Shown: positions 49,144 through 59,129 of the stretch, piece by piece
Layout of the letters: every line of letters starts with the position of its first letter
Position numbering within the stretch: position 1 is the first letter of the stretch
Origin: an uncultured Pelagibacteraceae bacterium
Lineage (GTDB): Bacteria > Pseudomonadota > Alphaproteobacteria > Pelagibacterales > Pelagibacteraceae
DNA: 64,000 bases
Assembly (NCBI GenBank): GCA_902571425.1
Contig: CACGBZ010000001.1
Location: 62,001-126,000 of the forward strand
Direction of reading: 5' to 3'
Position numbers and translations under genes: made by a program
The notes under the pieces: model-generated
What the model saw: the letters and a program-made list of their open reading frames with translations, nothing else
What the model was told of the DNA's origin: nothing
Database searches by the model: none

Positions 49144-50036
49144 AAAATATTTTAATTATTGGCTGTGGATTGTTAGGTTCATCTTTATTAAGGCGTATTA
49201 GCAAAAAAAAGATAGCAAAAAAAATATTTATTTATGAAAAATCAAAATCAAATATTGCTAAGATAAAAAGATTAAAATTACCTGGAACAATTGTTAAATC
49301 ATTAAAAGAAGGTGTAAGTAATTCTGATTTAATCATCTTTTGTACACCAATGAGTGAATACAAAAACATTATTTTAAAAATCAATAAATTTATATCATCG
49401 AAAACATTGATTACAGATATTGGTTCTTCAAAAATTGAAACTTCTAAAATTATAAATAAATCTTTAAAGAAAGGTATTCATTGGATTCAAAGTCACCCTA
49501 TAGCTGGATCAGAAGTCAGTGGACCACAGCATGGTAAAGAAAATATGTTTACTGATAGATGGTGCATAATAATTAAAGAAAAAAATATTAAAAAAAATAA
49601 TATAAATATTCTAACTAAGTTTTGGAAAAAAATTGGAGCAAAAGTAGTTGTTATGAGTGCTGAAAAACATGACAAAATTTTTTCTATTACTAGTCATTTA
49701 CCACACTTAATTGCATATAATCTGGTGAAATCTGCACAAGATTTTGAGAAAAAACAAAATTATGAGCTAATCAAATATAGCGCTGGTGGATTACGAGATT
49801 TTTCTAGGATTGCAGCATCAAATGAAATTATGTGGAGAGATATTTTTTTTAACAATAAAAATAATATTTCAAAAGCGATTGATTTATTTATTAAAAATTT
49901 AAATCAATTTAAAAAAGATATTAATTCAAACAATAATAAGTCTATCGTAAAGAAACTTATTCAGACTAAAAAAGTAAGGTCAAAAATCATCAAATTGAAA
50001 CAAGATATTGATAAACCTGACTTTGGAAGAAATTAA
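49140..50036 (+). CDS. tyrA: prephenate/arogenate dehydrogenase
   Basis: IIGCGLLGSSLLRR; TDIGSSKIETSKII; QSHPIAGSEVSGPQHG; SAGGLRDFSRIAAS. Confidence 0.92.
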   Translation: MKNILIIGCGLLGSSLLRRISKKKIAKKIFIYEKSKSNIAKIKRLKLPGTIVKSLKEGVSNSDLIIFCTPMSEYKNIILKINKFISSKTLITDIGSSKIETSKIINKSLKKGIHWIQSHPIAGSEVSGPQHGKENMFTDRWCIIIKEKNIKKNNINILTKFWKKIGAKVVVMSAEKHDKIFSITSHLPHLIAYNLVKSAQDFEKKQNYELIKYSAGGLRDFSRIAASNEIMWRDIFFNNKNNISKAIDLFIKNLNQFKKDINSNNNKSIVKKLIQTKKVRSKIIKLKQDIDKPDFGRN

Positions 50037-50782
50037 TATTTTATTCTAGATACTTTTTTTACCTTTAGCTTGACAGTTTTTTCAATTCTATTAATTGTTT
50101 CTATAATTGGCATAATAATTACTTTTCTTTCTGGACCATAAGCATGAATTAGTTGTTTAGAATTTAAACACATAGCAACATGACCTTTCCAAAAAATAAT
50201 ATCTCCTTTTTTAAATAGTCTTTTCTTTGAATTCTTTTTTGTATATTTGATCTGATCTTTTGTATCTCTTGGATAAAACGAATTATTATAAAAATAAAAT
50301 ATTTGCAATAAGGCTGAGCAATCAATACCTCGAAATGTTTTACCACCCCAAACATATTTTACATTTAAAAATTTTTTAAATATTTTTGTAAAATTATTTT
50401 CTTTATGAGTTAATTTTTTTATATCTACTTTTTTAATCCATTTATTTTTTTCAATTTTTACGTAATTCCTATTTTGCTCAATTACAGATAATCTGGATGC
50501 AAGTGGAAGCCAACTGCTAGTTCTAATCCCAGGTTTTTTATAAATCTTTGCTTTTAGTGAACTCACCTTATAATTGGGACTAAATTTTTCTATATATTTT
50601 GAATTTTTTATAAACCCCTTATAATTATCAAATAAAGTTTTAATTTTTATCCAATCTTTATATTTTGCTAAAGTTTTGAATTTTTCACCATACACAATTT
50701 GTGAAGTCACTTCAGATTTTCTCGAAGGATTTTTGTAAATATTCGAAAAATTACCAATGAAATAAAAATTATTTTGCACCAA
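50033..50782 (-). CDS. SH3-like domain NlpC/P60 peptidase
   Basis: KYVWGGKTFRGIDCSALLQIFYFYNN (catalytic Cys) and GDIIFWKGHVAMCLNSKQLIHAYG (catalytic His), N-terminal SH3-like region. Confidence 0.85.
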   Translation of the reverse strand: MVQNNFYFIGNFSNIYKNPSRKSEVTSQIVYGEKFKTLAKYKDWIKIKTLFDNYKGFIKNSKYIEKFSPNYKVSSLKAKIYKKPGIRTSSWLPLASRLSVIEQNRNYVKIEKNKWIKKVDIKKLTHKENNFTKIFKKFLNVKYVWGGKTFRGIDCSALLQIFYFYNNSFYPRDTKDQIKYTKKNSKKRLFKKGDIIFWKGHVAMCLNSKQLIHAYGPERKVIIMPIIETINRIEKTVKLKVKKVSRIKY

Positions 50783-52145
50783 TTTTAATTTTATTTTTAA
50801 TTAACCACAAACAAATTAACGATGGTATCACCATAATAGTCGTTAAAACAAAAAATGTTCCCCAATCTCCGTTTAACCAATCAACCAAAGCTCCTGAAGA
50901 TGAAGCCAAAGTAGTACGGCCAGCTGTACCAATTGAAGCAAGTAATGCATACTGTGTCGCTGTATAAGTTCTATCAACTAGTAATGATATAAATGCAACA
51001 AATGCTACAGTTGCAAAAGCTGCTGTGATATCATCAGCTATAACCGCAATTGCAAATAAAATTTCTGATTTTCCAGTCCATGCTAAAACTGCAAATAAAA
51101 GATTTGTTATGGCCATTAACCCACCAGCAAAGAACATAGTTTTAATTGTCCCAGCTCTCATGGCCATTATTCCACCCAACAAAGTAAACACTACTGTTGT
51201 TATCCAACCAAGTCCTTTTGAATAAATTGCAATTTGACCTTTGGAGAAACCAATTTCTTTATAAAAAACAATAGACATTCTTCCCATAAATGCCTCACCT
51301 ATTTTAAATAAAAAAACAAATCCTAAAATTCCAGCTGCAATGGCAAAACCATTTTTTTTAAAAAAACTAATAATAGGTCCGCCTATAGTTCCTGTAATAT
51401 ATGCGATAAAATTTGTAATTATATTGCGAGATCCAAGTTTTTCTTCAATCAATTTGTCTGTTTCTCTTTGCTTTGCTTGTCTATTTGTCTCTTTAGGTTC
51501 ATGAACAAACATTAATCCAATATTCATTAAAATTATCAAAACACCTAAAATTAAAAAAGTAGCTTGCCAGTAGTCGGCAACACCCAGGTTTTCAAAATAT
51601 TCTGCTGTGAATAAAGCTACAACTCCACCTAATTTATACCCAGTCCACCAACCAACAACAGCCATAGCTGCACCAGCAGCCATTGATTTTCCTTCATTTT
51701 CATTTATCTGTTCAATTCTTAATGCATCTACAGTTATATCTTGGGTTGCTGATGCTATAGCAATAATTAAACCTACAGTAATTAATAAAGCCAAATTTTC
51801 AGTTGGATTAATCACACTCCAAACAACAAGACTTAACAAAATAATTAATTGCATCAAAACTATCCATCCTCTTCTATGACCTAATTTTTTTGTTAGTATT
51901 GGAATTTGAATTCTATCTACAATTGGAGCCCATAAATAATTGAAAGCGTATACTCCAAAAATTAAACCTGCCCATCCAATTGTTGATCTACTAAGACCTT
52001 CTTCTTTAAGCCAAAGACTTAAGCTACTTGCAATTAATACCCATGGAAATCCACTTATTGCACCTAATAAAAGAATTCTTACCATTCGAATATCTTTATA
52101 AACCGCAAGAGAATCAAGCCATGTTTGTTTCTTTGTTTCAGACAT
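50769..52145 (-). CDS. ampG: AmpG-family muropeptide MFS transporter
   Basis: GAISGFPWVLIASSLSLWLKEEGLSRSTIGWAGL; ASATQDITVDALRIE. Start at MSETKK (52145) rather than 52160. Confidence 0.85.
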   Translation of the reverse strand: MSETKKQTWLDSLAVYKDIRMVRILLLGAISGFPWVLIASSLSLWLKEEGLSRSTIGWAGLIFGVYAFNYLWAPIVDRIQIPILTKKLGHRRGWIVLMQLIILLSLVVWSVINPTENLALLITVGLIIAIASATQDITVDALRIEQINENEGKSMAAGAAMAVVGWWTGYKLGGVVALFTAEYFENLGVADYWQATFLILGVLIILMNIGLMFVHEPKETNRQAKQRETDKLIEEKLGSRNIITNFIAYITGTIGGPIISFFKKNGFAIAAGILGFVFLFKIGEAFMGRMSIVFYKEIGFSKGQIAIYSKGLGWITTVVFTLLGGIMAMRAGTIKTMFFAGGLMAITNLLFAVLAWTGKSEILFAIAVIADDITAAFATVAFVAFISLLVDRTYTATQYALLASIGTAGRTTLASSSGALVDWLNGDWGTFFVLTTIMVIPSLICLWLIKNKIKIGAK

Positions 52146-52147
52146 AA

Positions 52148-53587
52148 TTAATTTCTCCAAAAAGATGGTAAGAACAATACTAATATTGCAAACAACTCAA
52201 GTCTACCTAAAATCATACCTACAGTTAAGATCCATTTAGAAATATCGGGCAAAGATGAAAAATCTCCATTAGGCCCAATAATAGGACCTAAACCAGGACC
52301 AACATTTGATATTGATGTTGCCGCTCCAGAGATAGCAGTTATAAAATCAAGACCAGTTAATGATAATAATGCGGCTAAAATAAAAAAAATAACAAAGTAA
52401 AAATAAATAAATGAAATTATTGATGCAATAAATTTATCATCAACAGATCCTTGATCATATTTAATTACAAATATTCCCTTGGGATATATAATTTTTTTTA
52501 ATTGATTTGATATAAATGAATATAGAATTTGAATTCTAAAAATTTTGATTCCACAAGTAGTTGATCCAGCACAACCCCCAATAAACATTAATGCAAGAAA
52601 TATTGTTATAGGAAAACTTCCCCAACCGTCGAATTCAGCATTCACATAACCTGTTCCAGTCAATATTGAAATCGTATTAAAAAAAATAGATCTTAAACTA
52701 AAGTTTCCGTTATTATTAAATAACAAATAAATTGATAATAAAATAATGCTTATAATTATTATTTTAATAAATGTTCTGATTTGAATATCGTTTAAAAATA
52801 TTTTTTTATTACCACTAATAAATTTAATATATGCAATGAATGGAATACTTCCTAAAATTATAAAAATCATCGATGATATTTCTATAAGAACACTGTCAAA
52901 ATATCCGATAGATTGATTATAATTAGAAAATCCACCTGTAGCTATGGTAGTCATAGAATGAGTTAAACTATCAAATTTTCCCATTCCAAATACCCAATAT
53001 GATAATGCACAAAGAGCAGTCAGACCCGAATAAATATAAATAAGTCTTAAAGCTATTTCTTTTGATTTAGGAAGAATTTTTTCAGATGAGTCGTTGCTAG
53101 AAATTTTAAATAATTGCATACCACCAACATTCATTATAGGCATTAGGGTGATTGCCATTACAATTATACCAATACCACCCAACCACTGAAGTATTGCTCT
53201 CCATAATAGAATGCCTTTTGGTGTATTCTCTAAGTTTGAAATAATTGTAGATCCAGTTGTTGTAATACCAGACATGCTCTCAAAAAAAGCATCAGTAATT
53301 GAAAGCTCCATAGTAGAAAATATAAATGGCAAAGATCCAAAAATAGCAATACTTAACCACGACAAAGCAGTTAATAAAAATGCTTGTTGTAAATTTAACT
53401 TTTTGTCGTGGTCAAGATTTGAAAGAAAAAATAATGATCCAAAAATTATAGTAACAATAGATGCGCCAAAAAATGATGAATCTATTTCAGAATAAATAAA
53501 TTGAGCAATTATAGGGATGAACATTGAGACCCCTAAAATAATTTGTAAAATTCCTAGTGTAAAAAAAACAGTTTTATAATTAGACAT
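52148..53587 (-). CDS. trkH: TrkH/KtrB-family potassium uptake protein
   Basis: ESMSGITTTGSTI, LQWLGGIGIIVMAI, GGCAGSTTCGIKIFR selectivity-filter-like segments. Confidence 0.9.
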   Translation of the reverse strand: MSNYKTVFFTLGILQIILGVSMFIPIIAQFIYSEIDSSFFGASIVTIIFGSLFFLSNLDHDKKLNLQQAFLLTALSWLSIAIFGSLPFIFSTMELSITDAFFESMSGITTTGSTIISNLENTPKGILLWRAILQWLGGIGIIVMAITLMPIMNVGGMQLFKISSNDSSEKILPKSKEIALRLIYIYSGLTALCALSYWVFGMGKFDSLTHSMTTIATGGFSNYNQSIGYFDSVLIEISSMIFIILGSIPFIAYIKFISGNKKIFLNDIQIRTFIKIIIISIILLSIYLLFNNNGNFSLRSIFFNTISILTGTGYVNAEFDGWGSFPITIFLALMFIGGCAGSTTCGIKIFRIQILYSFISNQLKKIIYPKGIFVIKYDQGSVDDKFIASIISFIYFYFVIFFILAALLSLTGLDFITAISGAATSISNVGPGLGPIIGPNGDFSSLPDISKWILTVGMILGRLELFAILVLFLPSFWRN

Positions 53588-53678
53588 TTTGAAAGAACAT
53601 TATTTTATGGTAAATAAATTTCAACTCTATAAGAATTAATAAAATCGCCAATTTAAGATTTTTATAAAAGATATATTC

Positions 53679-55241
53679 GTGATTAAAAAAGAAATTTTAG
53701 ACAAAACAAGTGCTTGGCCTTTCGTTGAAGCAAAAAAAATGCTTCGTGAGAGAAAATCATTTATTGATAAAAAAGGGAAAATTACTCTTCAAACAGGATA
53801 TGGTCCAAGTGGCCTTCCGCATATCGGAACATTTGGTGAAGTTGCAAGGACTTCAATGATGGTTAATGCTTTAAAGCAACTTACAGATTTACCAGCAGAA
53901 ATAATTACTTTCTCTGATGATATGGATGGTTTAAGAAAAGTTCCTGATAATGTTCCTAATCAGGAATTGCTAAATAAAAATCTTCATAAACCATTAACAC
54001 AAGTTCCAGATCCATTTGAAAAATTTTCAAGTTTTGGAGAACATAATAATGAAATGTTAAAAGATTTTTTAAATAGTTTTAATTTTAAATACAGTTTTAA
54101 AAGCTCAACATCTTTATACAAAGGTGGTTTTTTCAACCCAACTTTAAAAATTATTTTAGAAAATTATGATGGTATAATGAATATTATACTTCCAACTTTA
54201 GGCAAAGAACGTCAACAAACTTACTGTCCTTTTTTACCTATTTGTCCAGATACAGGGCATGTTCTTGAAATTCCAGTTATAGAAATTGATAAAAAAAATT
54301 CTAAAATAATTTTTGATAATAAGGGTAAAAAATTAGAATCTAGTATTTTGGATGGAAATTGTAAATTACAATGGAAAGTTGATTGGGCAATGAGATGGTA
54401 TGCTCTAGATATAGATTTTGAAATGTATGGAAAAGACCTTATTGAGAGTGCAATTTTATCAACTAAAATTATAAATTTGATTGGTAAAAAACATCCATCT
54501 GGATTTGCTTATGAATTATTTCTTGATGAAAAGGGTGAAAAAATTTCAAAATCTAAAGGAAATGGTATTACCATCGACCAGTGGTTAAAATATGCCTCAC
54601 CTGAAAGTTTGTCTTTATACATGTATCAAAATCCAAAAAGAGCTAAAAAACTTTTTAATGAAATAGTGCCAAAAGCTGTAGATGAGTACCTTGATAATAT
54701 TGAAAAATCAAAAAAACAAACAGAACAACAATTGGTAATGAATCCTGTTTGGCATGTTCATAATGGCAATATTCCAAAAGAAGAAATGATTATGTCTTTT
54801 TCTATGTTGTTGAATTTGGTTGAGACAAGCAATGCTGATAACAAAGATTTATTATGGAAGTTTGTTAAAAAATATAAATCTAACATTCATGAAAAAAACT
54901 TTCCAATTTTTGATGGACTAGTTGGTTATGCAATCAAGTATTTTAATGATGTTATTAAGGCTCAAAAAAAATATAAAAATCCATCTGAAAATGAAAAATT
55001 AGCTCTACAAGCTTTAGTTAAAACTTTAGAACAATGTAATGATCAGATGTCTCCTGAGGATATACAAACATTAATATATTCAACAGGTAAAGAGAATGGG
55101 TATGCAGAAAACTTAAGAGATTGGTTTAAATTAATTTATGAAGTGGTATTTGGAGATGAAAATGGACCTAGAATGGGTTTTTTTATAAGTTTTTTCGGTG
55201 TTAACGAAACAAGAGAGTTGATAATTAGTAAATTGAAATAA
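53679..55241 (+). CDS. lysK: class I lysyl-tRNA synthetase (GTG start)
   Basis: TGYGPSGLPHIGTFGEVART (HIGH-type), GEKISKSKGNG (KMSKS-type). Confidence 0.94.
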   Translation: MIKKEILDKTSAWPFVEAKKMLRERKSFIDKKGKITLQTGYGPSGLPHIGTFGEVARTSMMVNALKQLTDLPAEIITFSDDMDGLRKVPDNVPNQELLNKNLHKPLTQVPDPFEKFSSFGEHNNEMLKDFLNSFNFKYSFKSSTSLYKGGFFNPTLKIILENYDGIMNIILPTLGKERQQTYCPFLPICPDTGHVLEIPVIEIDKKNSKIIFDNKGKKLESSILDGNCKLQWKVDWAMRWYALDIDFEMYGKDLIESAILSTKIINLIGKKHPSGFAYELFLDEKGEKISKSKGNGITIDQWLKYASPESLSLYMYQNPKRAKKLFNEIVPKAVDEYLDNIEKSKKQTEQQLVMNPVWHVHNGNIPKEEMIMSFSMLLNLVETSNADNKDLLWKFVKKYKSNIHEKNFPIFDGLVGYAIKYFNDVIKAQKKYKNPSENEKLALQALVKTLEQCNDQMSPEDIQTLIYSTGKENGYAENLRDWFKLIYEVVFGDENGPRMGFFISFFGVNETRELIISKLK

Positions 55242-56293
55242 TGTATTCAAATTTAAGATCATTAATATTTAAAATAGATCCTGAAAGAGCACATTTTTTA
55301 GCAATTCAATCACTCAAACTTAATTTAGTTTCAAATATATTTGATGAAAACAAAAATGATCCTATTTTAAAAACAAAACTATTTAATCAACATCTTGATA
55401 ATCCCATAGGTATTGCAGCAGGTTTCGATAAGAATGCCGAGGTATACAACCCTTTATTTAAGTTGGGTTTTGGATTTGTTGAAGTAGGTACGGTTACACC
55501 ATTAAAACAATATGGGAATGAAAAACCAAGAGTGTTTAGATTGGTAGAAGATCAAGCATTAATTAATAGGTTAGGTTTCAATAACCATGGATCAGATACA
55601 ATATTAAACAGAATAAAATCTAATAAAAAACTAGGTGTACTAGGTGTAAACGTAGGTCCAAACAAAGATTCTAACGATAGATTGAATGATTATCTTATTG
55701 GATTAGAAAAATTTTCTGAAGTTGCAGATTATATTACAATTAATATTTCTTCACCAAATACTGAAAATCTTAGAAATTTTCATGAAGAGAATAAATTGAA
55801 AGAGTTATTAAAATCTGTCTCAGAGAAAAAAAAACAATTAAAATCTGAAATTCCTGTAGCTGTAAAGATTTCACCAGATATAAATGAAAATCAAATTGAC
55901 TTAATTTCGGAAATACTTTTAGAAAATGAAATAAGTGCAATAATAATTTCAAATACCTCCGACGCTTCTCGGGAAACACTTCAAAATATACAGAGACATC
56001 AAAAAGGTGGTTTATCTGGAAAACCTATTGAAAAAAAATCAAATCTTTTAATAAGTAAATTCTACAATTTAATTAAAGGTAAAATTAAAATAATTGGAGT
56101 AGGTGGTGTTGACTCTGGTAAAGCAGCTTATGAAAAGTTTTTATTAGGAGCAGATTATGTTCAGTTGTATACTGGCATGGTATTTCGAGGACCCAATATT
56201 GCTGGGATGATTAAAAAGGACCTAAAAGAATTACTAATAAGAGATGGTGTCAAAAATTTCACAGAAATTGTTGGAAATAAAACTGTTTCTTAA
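55241..56293 (+). CDS. pyrD: dihydroorotate dehydrogenase (quinone)
   Basis: [75 protein letters not shown]. Confidence 0.95.
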   Translation: MYSNLRSLIFKIDPERAHFLAIQSLKLNLVSNIFDENKNDPILKTKLFNQHLDNPIGIAAGFDKNAEVYNPLFKLGFGFVEVGTVTPLKQYGNEKPRVFRLVEDQALINRLGFNNHGSDTILNRIKSNKKLGVLGVNVGPNKDSNDRLNDYLIGLEKFSEVADYITINISSPNTENLRNFHEENKLKELLKSVSEKKKQLKSEIPVAVKISPDINENQIDLISEILLENEISAIIISNTSDASRETLQNIQRHQKGGLSGKPIEKKSNLLISKFYNLIKGKIKIIGVGGVDSGKAAYEKFLLGADYVQLYTGMVFRGPNIAGMIKKDLKELLIRDGVKNFTEIVGNKTVS

Positions 56294-56345
56294 ATGTATT
56301 AAACTTGACGCCTTCAATATCTCCCCTTATATAGGCACTGTTATT

Positions 56346-56657
56346 ATGTCAAAAAAATGCGAACTTACCGGTAAAATTCCCATGAAAGGTCATAATGTTA
56401 GTCATGCTAACAACAAGACTAAAAGAAGATTTTTACCGAATCTTAAAAAAGTAAAATTTACAAGTGAGCTCACAGGAAGAAGTTTAAAACTTACTGTAAG
56501 CAATTCAGGTGTAAGGTCAGTTGACAAAAAAGGTAGTTTTGATGAATTTTTAAAAACTGTAAAGAATAAAAATTTATCCCCTAGATTAAAAAAGCTGAAA
56601 AAAGTAGTTTTAATTAAATCCCCTTTTAAAAAGAAACCTGTAGCTAAATCAGCTTAA
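56346..56657 (+). CDS. rpmB: 50S ribosomal protein L28
   Basis: [33 protein letters not shown]; the ORF-track start at 56244 lies inside pyrD and is rejected. Confidence 0.95.
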   Translation: MSKKCELTGKIPMKGHNVSHANNKTKRRFLPNLKKVKFTSELTGRSLKLTVSNSGVRSVDKKGSFDEFLKTVKNKNLSPRLKKLKKVVLIKSPFKKKPVAKSA

Positions 56658-57211
56658 TGAACAAATTATTTATCACCCTGTCAATAATGATGGGGGTTGT
56701 TGTACTATCTTCTAATTATTTAGTTCAGTTCCCAATAAAATATTTTGGATTAAATGAGATTTTAACTTATGGAGCTTTTAGTTACCCAATAGCTTTTTTA
56801 ATAACAGATTTAGCAAATAGGTCTTATGGAAAATTATTAGCAAGGCAAATTGTATATTTGGGCTTTTTAATTGGAATTATATTTACATTGTTATTCTCAA
56901 CTGATTTTGCAGATTTAATATCTGTCAGAATTGCAATAGGATCAGGGGTAGCTTTTATTACTGCTCAATTATTAGATATTCAAATTTTTGATCGATTAAG
57001 AAAAAAAGAGTGGTTTATAGCTCCTCTTACTTCATCTTTGATTGGATCAACAGTTGACACATTTTTATTCTTTTCAATATCATTTTATGCAACAGGGGTA
57101 CCTTGGGTTACTTTATCTCTTGGAGATTTAGCGGTAAAAATTTTAGTTGCTATAATAATGTTGATACCATTCAGAATGTTATTGAAAATTATTAAACCAA
57201 TTAAAGTTTAA
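56657..57211 (+). CDS. VUT/YhhQ-family (queuosine precursor) transporter
   Basis: 184 aa, TM-rich, SYPIAFLITDLANRSYGKLLARQIVYLGF; IFDRLRKKEWFIAPLTSSLIGSTVDTFLFFSISF. Confidence 0.82.
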   Translation: MNKLFITLSIMMGVVVLSSNYLVQFPIKYFGLNEILTYGAFSYPIAFLITDLANRSYGKLLARQIVYLGFLIGIIFTLLFSTDFADLISVRIAIGSGVAFITAQLLDIQIFDRLRKKEWFIAPLTSSLIGSTVDTFLFFSISFYATGVPWVTLSLGDLAVKILVAIIMLIPFRMLLKIIKPIKV

Positions 57212-58083
57212 TATAAAAATTTATAAGACAAAATTTTATAAGCTAATTTTGCAACAAGAAAATTATAAGAATTAAATCCTTTAATTGGAGATAGTTCATT
57301 AATATCTGCACCAACAATTTTCGAGTTTTTAGCTGCAATTCTTATTATATCCAATGTTTCATCCCACAAAAGTCCTCCTGGTTCAGGTGTACCAGTCGCA
57401 GGCATAATGCTTGAATCTAGTCCGTCCACATCAAATGTAAGATAAACAGTTTTGTTTTTAATTAGTTTTTTAAATTTAGACAAATTCCATTTTTTTTTAT
57501 CTTTCGCCCAAAAAATATTTATTCTTGAAGAATTCTTTTTTAAAAATGGGATTTCACTTTCAGAGATGTTTCTTATGCCAAATGAAATTAATGAAACGTT
57601 TTTATAATCTAGACACCTTCTAATCGCTGAAGCATGTGAAAATTTTTCTCCATTATAACTTTGACGTAAATCTGCATGAGCATCAAAATGTAACAGACAA
57701 ATGTTTTTATATTTTTTAGCAAAAGGAACAATACATCCAGGAGTTATTGAATGTTCTCCACCTAAAGTCATTGGGAAAAGTTTTTTATCTAAAATTTCTT
57801 TATTAATATTAGAGATTTTGTTTAGTGCTTTTTTTATATTTTTGTCGATTTTAAATGGTTTTAAAGTTTTAATACCTATTTTTTTATAAGGTTCGCAATT
57901 AAGCTCTTCATCATATAGTTCAACTTGATGAGATGCTTTTATAATTTCTTTAGGTCCATTTTTTGTTCCTCCACCATAACTTACAGTTTTTTCTAAACCA
58001 AATGGAATAATTACAGCTTTTTCTTTAAAGCTAAATTTATTATCAATTCCTAAAAACCCGTTTTTATTTGAGAGATATTTCAA
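57208..58083 (-). CDS. speB: agmatinase/ureohydrolase family protein
   Basis: PMTLGGEHSITPG, LLHFDAHADLRQSYNGEKFSHAS, YLTFDVDGLDSSIMPATGTPEPGGL metal-binding motifs. Confidence 0.88.
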   Translation of the reverse strand: MKYLSNKNGFLGIDNKFSFKEKAVIIPFGLEKTVSYGGGTKNGPKEIIKASHQVELYDEELNCEPYKKIGIKTLKPFKIDKNIKKALNKISNINKEILDKKLFPMTLGGEHSITPGCIVPFAKKYKNICLLHFDAHADLRQSYNGEKFSHASAIRRCLDYKNVSLISFGIRNISESEIPFLKKNSSRINIFWAKDKKKWNLSKFKKLIKNKTVYLTFDVDGLDSSIMPATGTPEPGGLLWDETLDIIRIAAKNSKIVGADINELSPIKGFNSYNFLVAKLAYKILSYKFLY

Positions 58084-58085
58084 TT

Positions 58086-59129
58086 TTATTCAAAAATTTT
58101 TGTAAAGTTTTTTCTTGCTCTGTTTTTCCATTCACCCTTATGATAAGCATCACTTGCTATCAATGGTAAAACACTAGTTGCTTCTGCAAACACCATCTGT
58201 TCTTTTGCAATATCTACTTTACCCCATGAACTTGCTTCTTTTAATGTGGAGCTGCTACATGCACCGTCTCTACTATCAGCAACAGTAATTTGAACTGCAT
58301 ATTTATGCATGTCTACATCTTTTCCTAATAGTTCAGCGCAAATAACAGTATCTTGAATAAAGTTTTTAGGCACACCACCACCAATCATAAATAATCCAGA
58401 ACCTTTAGATTTGATTTTAATTTCTGTTAGTTCTCTAAATTCTCTAACTGAATCTATTGTCATATGTTTTTTTGGATTTTGTTCTTGATGTATAACTAAC
58501 CCAAATCCTGCACTTGAGTCAGTAAAGGCAGGGCAGAAAATAGGAACATTGTTGTCAAAAGCTGTTTCAATCAAAGAGTCTTTTTTCTTTGAGTTATTTT
58601 TTAAATATTTTCCCATTTCATAAATGAACTCTCTTGAAGTATAGCTTCTTGCTTCTAAGTTATTTGCGATTTCACATATAATTTTATCGCACATTTGAAG
58701 CTCTTCTTCATCTATGTAGGTATCGTAAATTCTATCTATATAGTTATTCCTCAGCTCAGTATCATCTTGAAATTGTGAACCTTGATAATGTTTAAAACCA
58801 AGAGCTTCAAAAAAATCCATATCTACTATTGAAGCGCCAGTTGCAACAATTGCATCTACCATATTATATTTAACTAAATCTTTATAAATATTCATACATC
58901 CAGCTGCCGAAGTAGAGCCTGCTAAAGTAAGGAAAATTGTACAATCTTTATCTTTAAGCATCTCGTTATAAATATTAGCAGCATTTGCTGTTTCTCTAGA
59001 AACAAATGACATTTTTTCCATTGAGGAAATAATTTTTCTACTATCAAAAGAAGTTATATCGATGTGTTCAACAGGATTTTTTAAGAAATCTCTTTTACTG
59101 TTATGACCTAGATTTTTTTGACCTGACAT
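58086..59129 (-). CDS. deoxyhypusine synthase-like protein (possible homospermidine synthase)
   Basis: LTLAGSTSAAGCMNIYKDLVKYNMVDAIVATGA; MIGGGVPKNFIQDT (Lys of the DHS active-site region); DSRDGACSSSTLKEASSWGKV. Confidence 0.85.
   Translation of the reverse strand: MSGQKNLGHNSKRDFLKNPVEHIDITSFDSRKIISSMEKMSFVSRETANAANIYNEMLKDKDCTIFLTLAGSTSAAGCMNIYKDLVKYNMVDAIVATGASIVDMDFFEALGFKHYQGSQFQDDTELRNNYIDRIYDTYIDEEELQMCDKIICEIANNLEARSYTSREFIYEMGKYLKNNSKKKDSLIETAFDNNVPIFCPAFTDSSAGFGLVIHQEQNPKKHMTIDSVREFRELTEIKIKSKGSGLFMIGGGVPKNFIQDTVICAELLGKDVDMHKYAVQITVADSRDGACSSSTLKEASSWGKVDIAKEQMVFAEATSVLPLIASDAYHKGEWKNRARKNFTKIFE

Noticed and set aside
56244-56345. N-terminal extension of L28 overlapping pyrD
   Set aside because: [10 protein letters not shown] at 56346 is the canonical L28 start.
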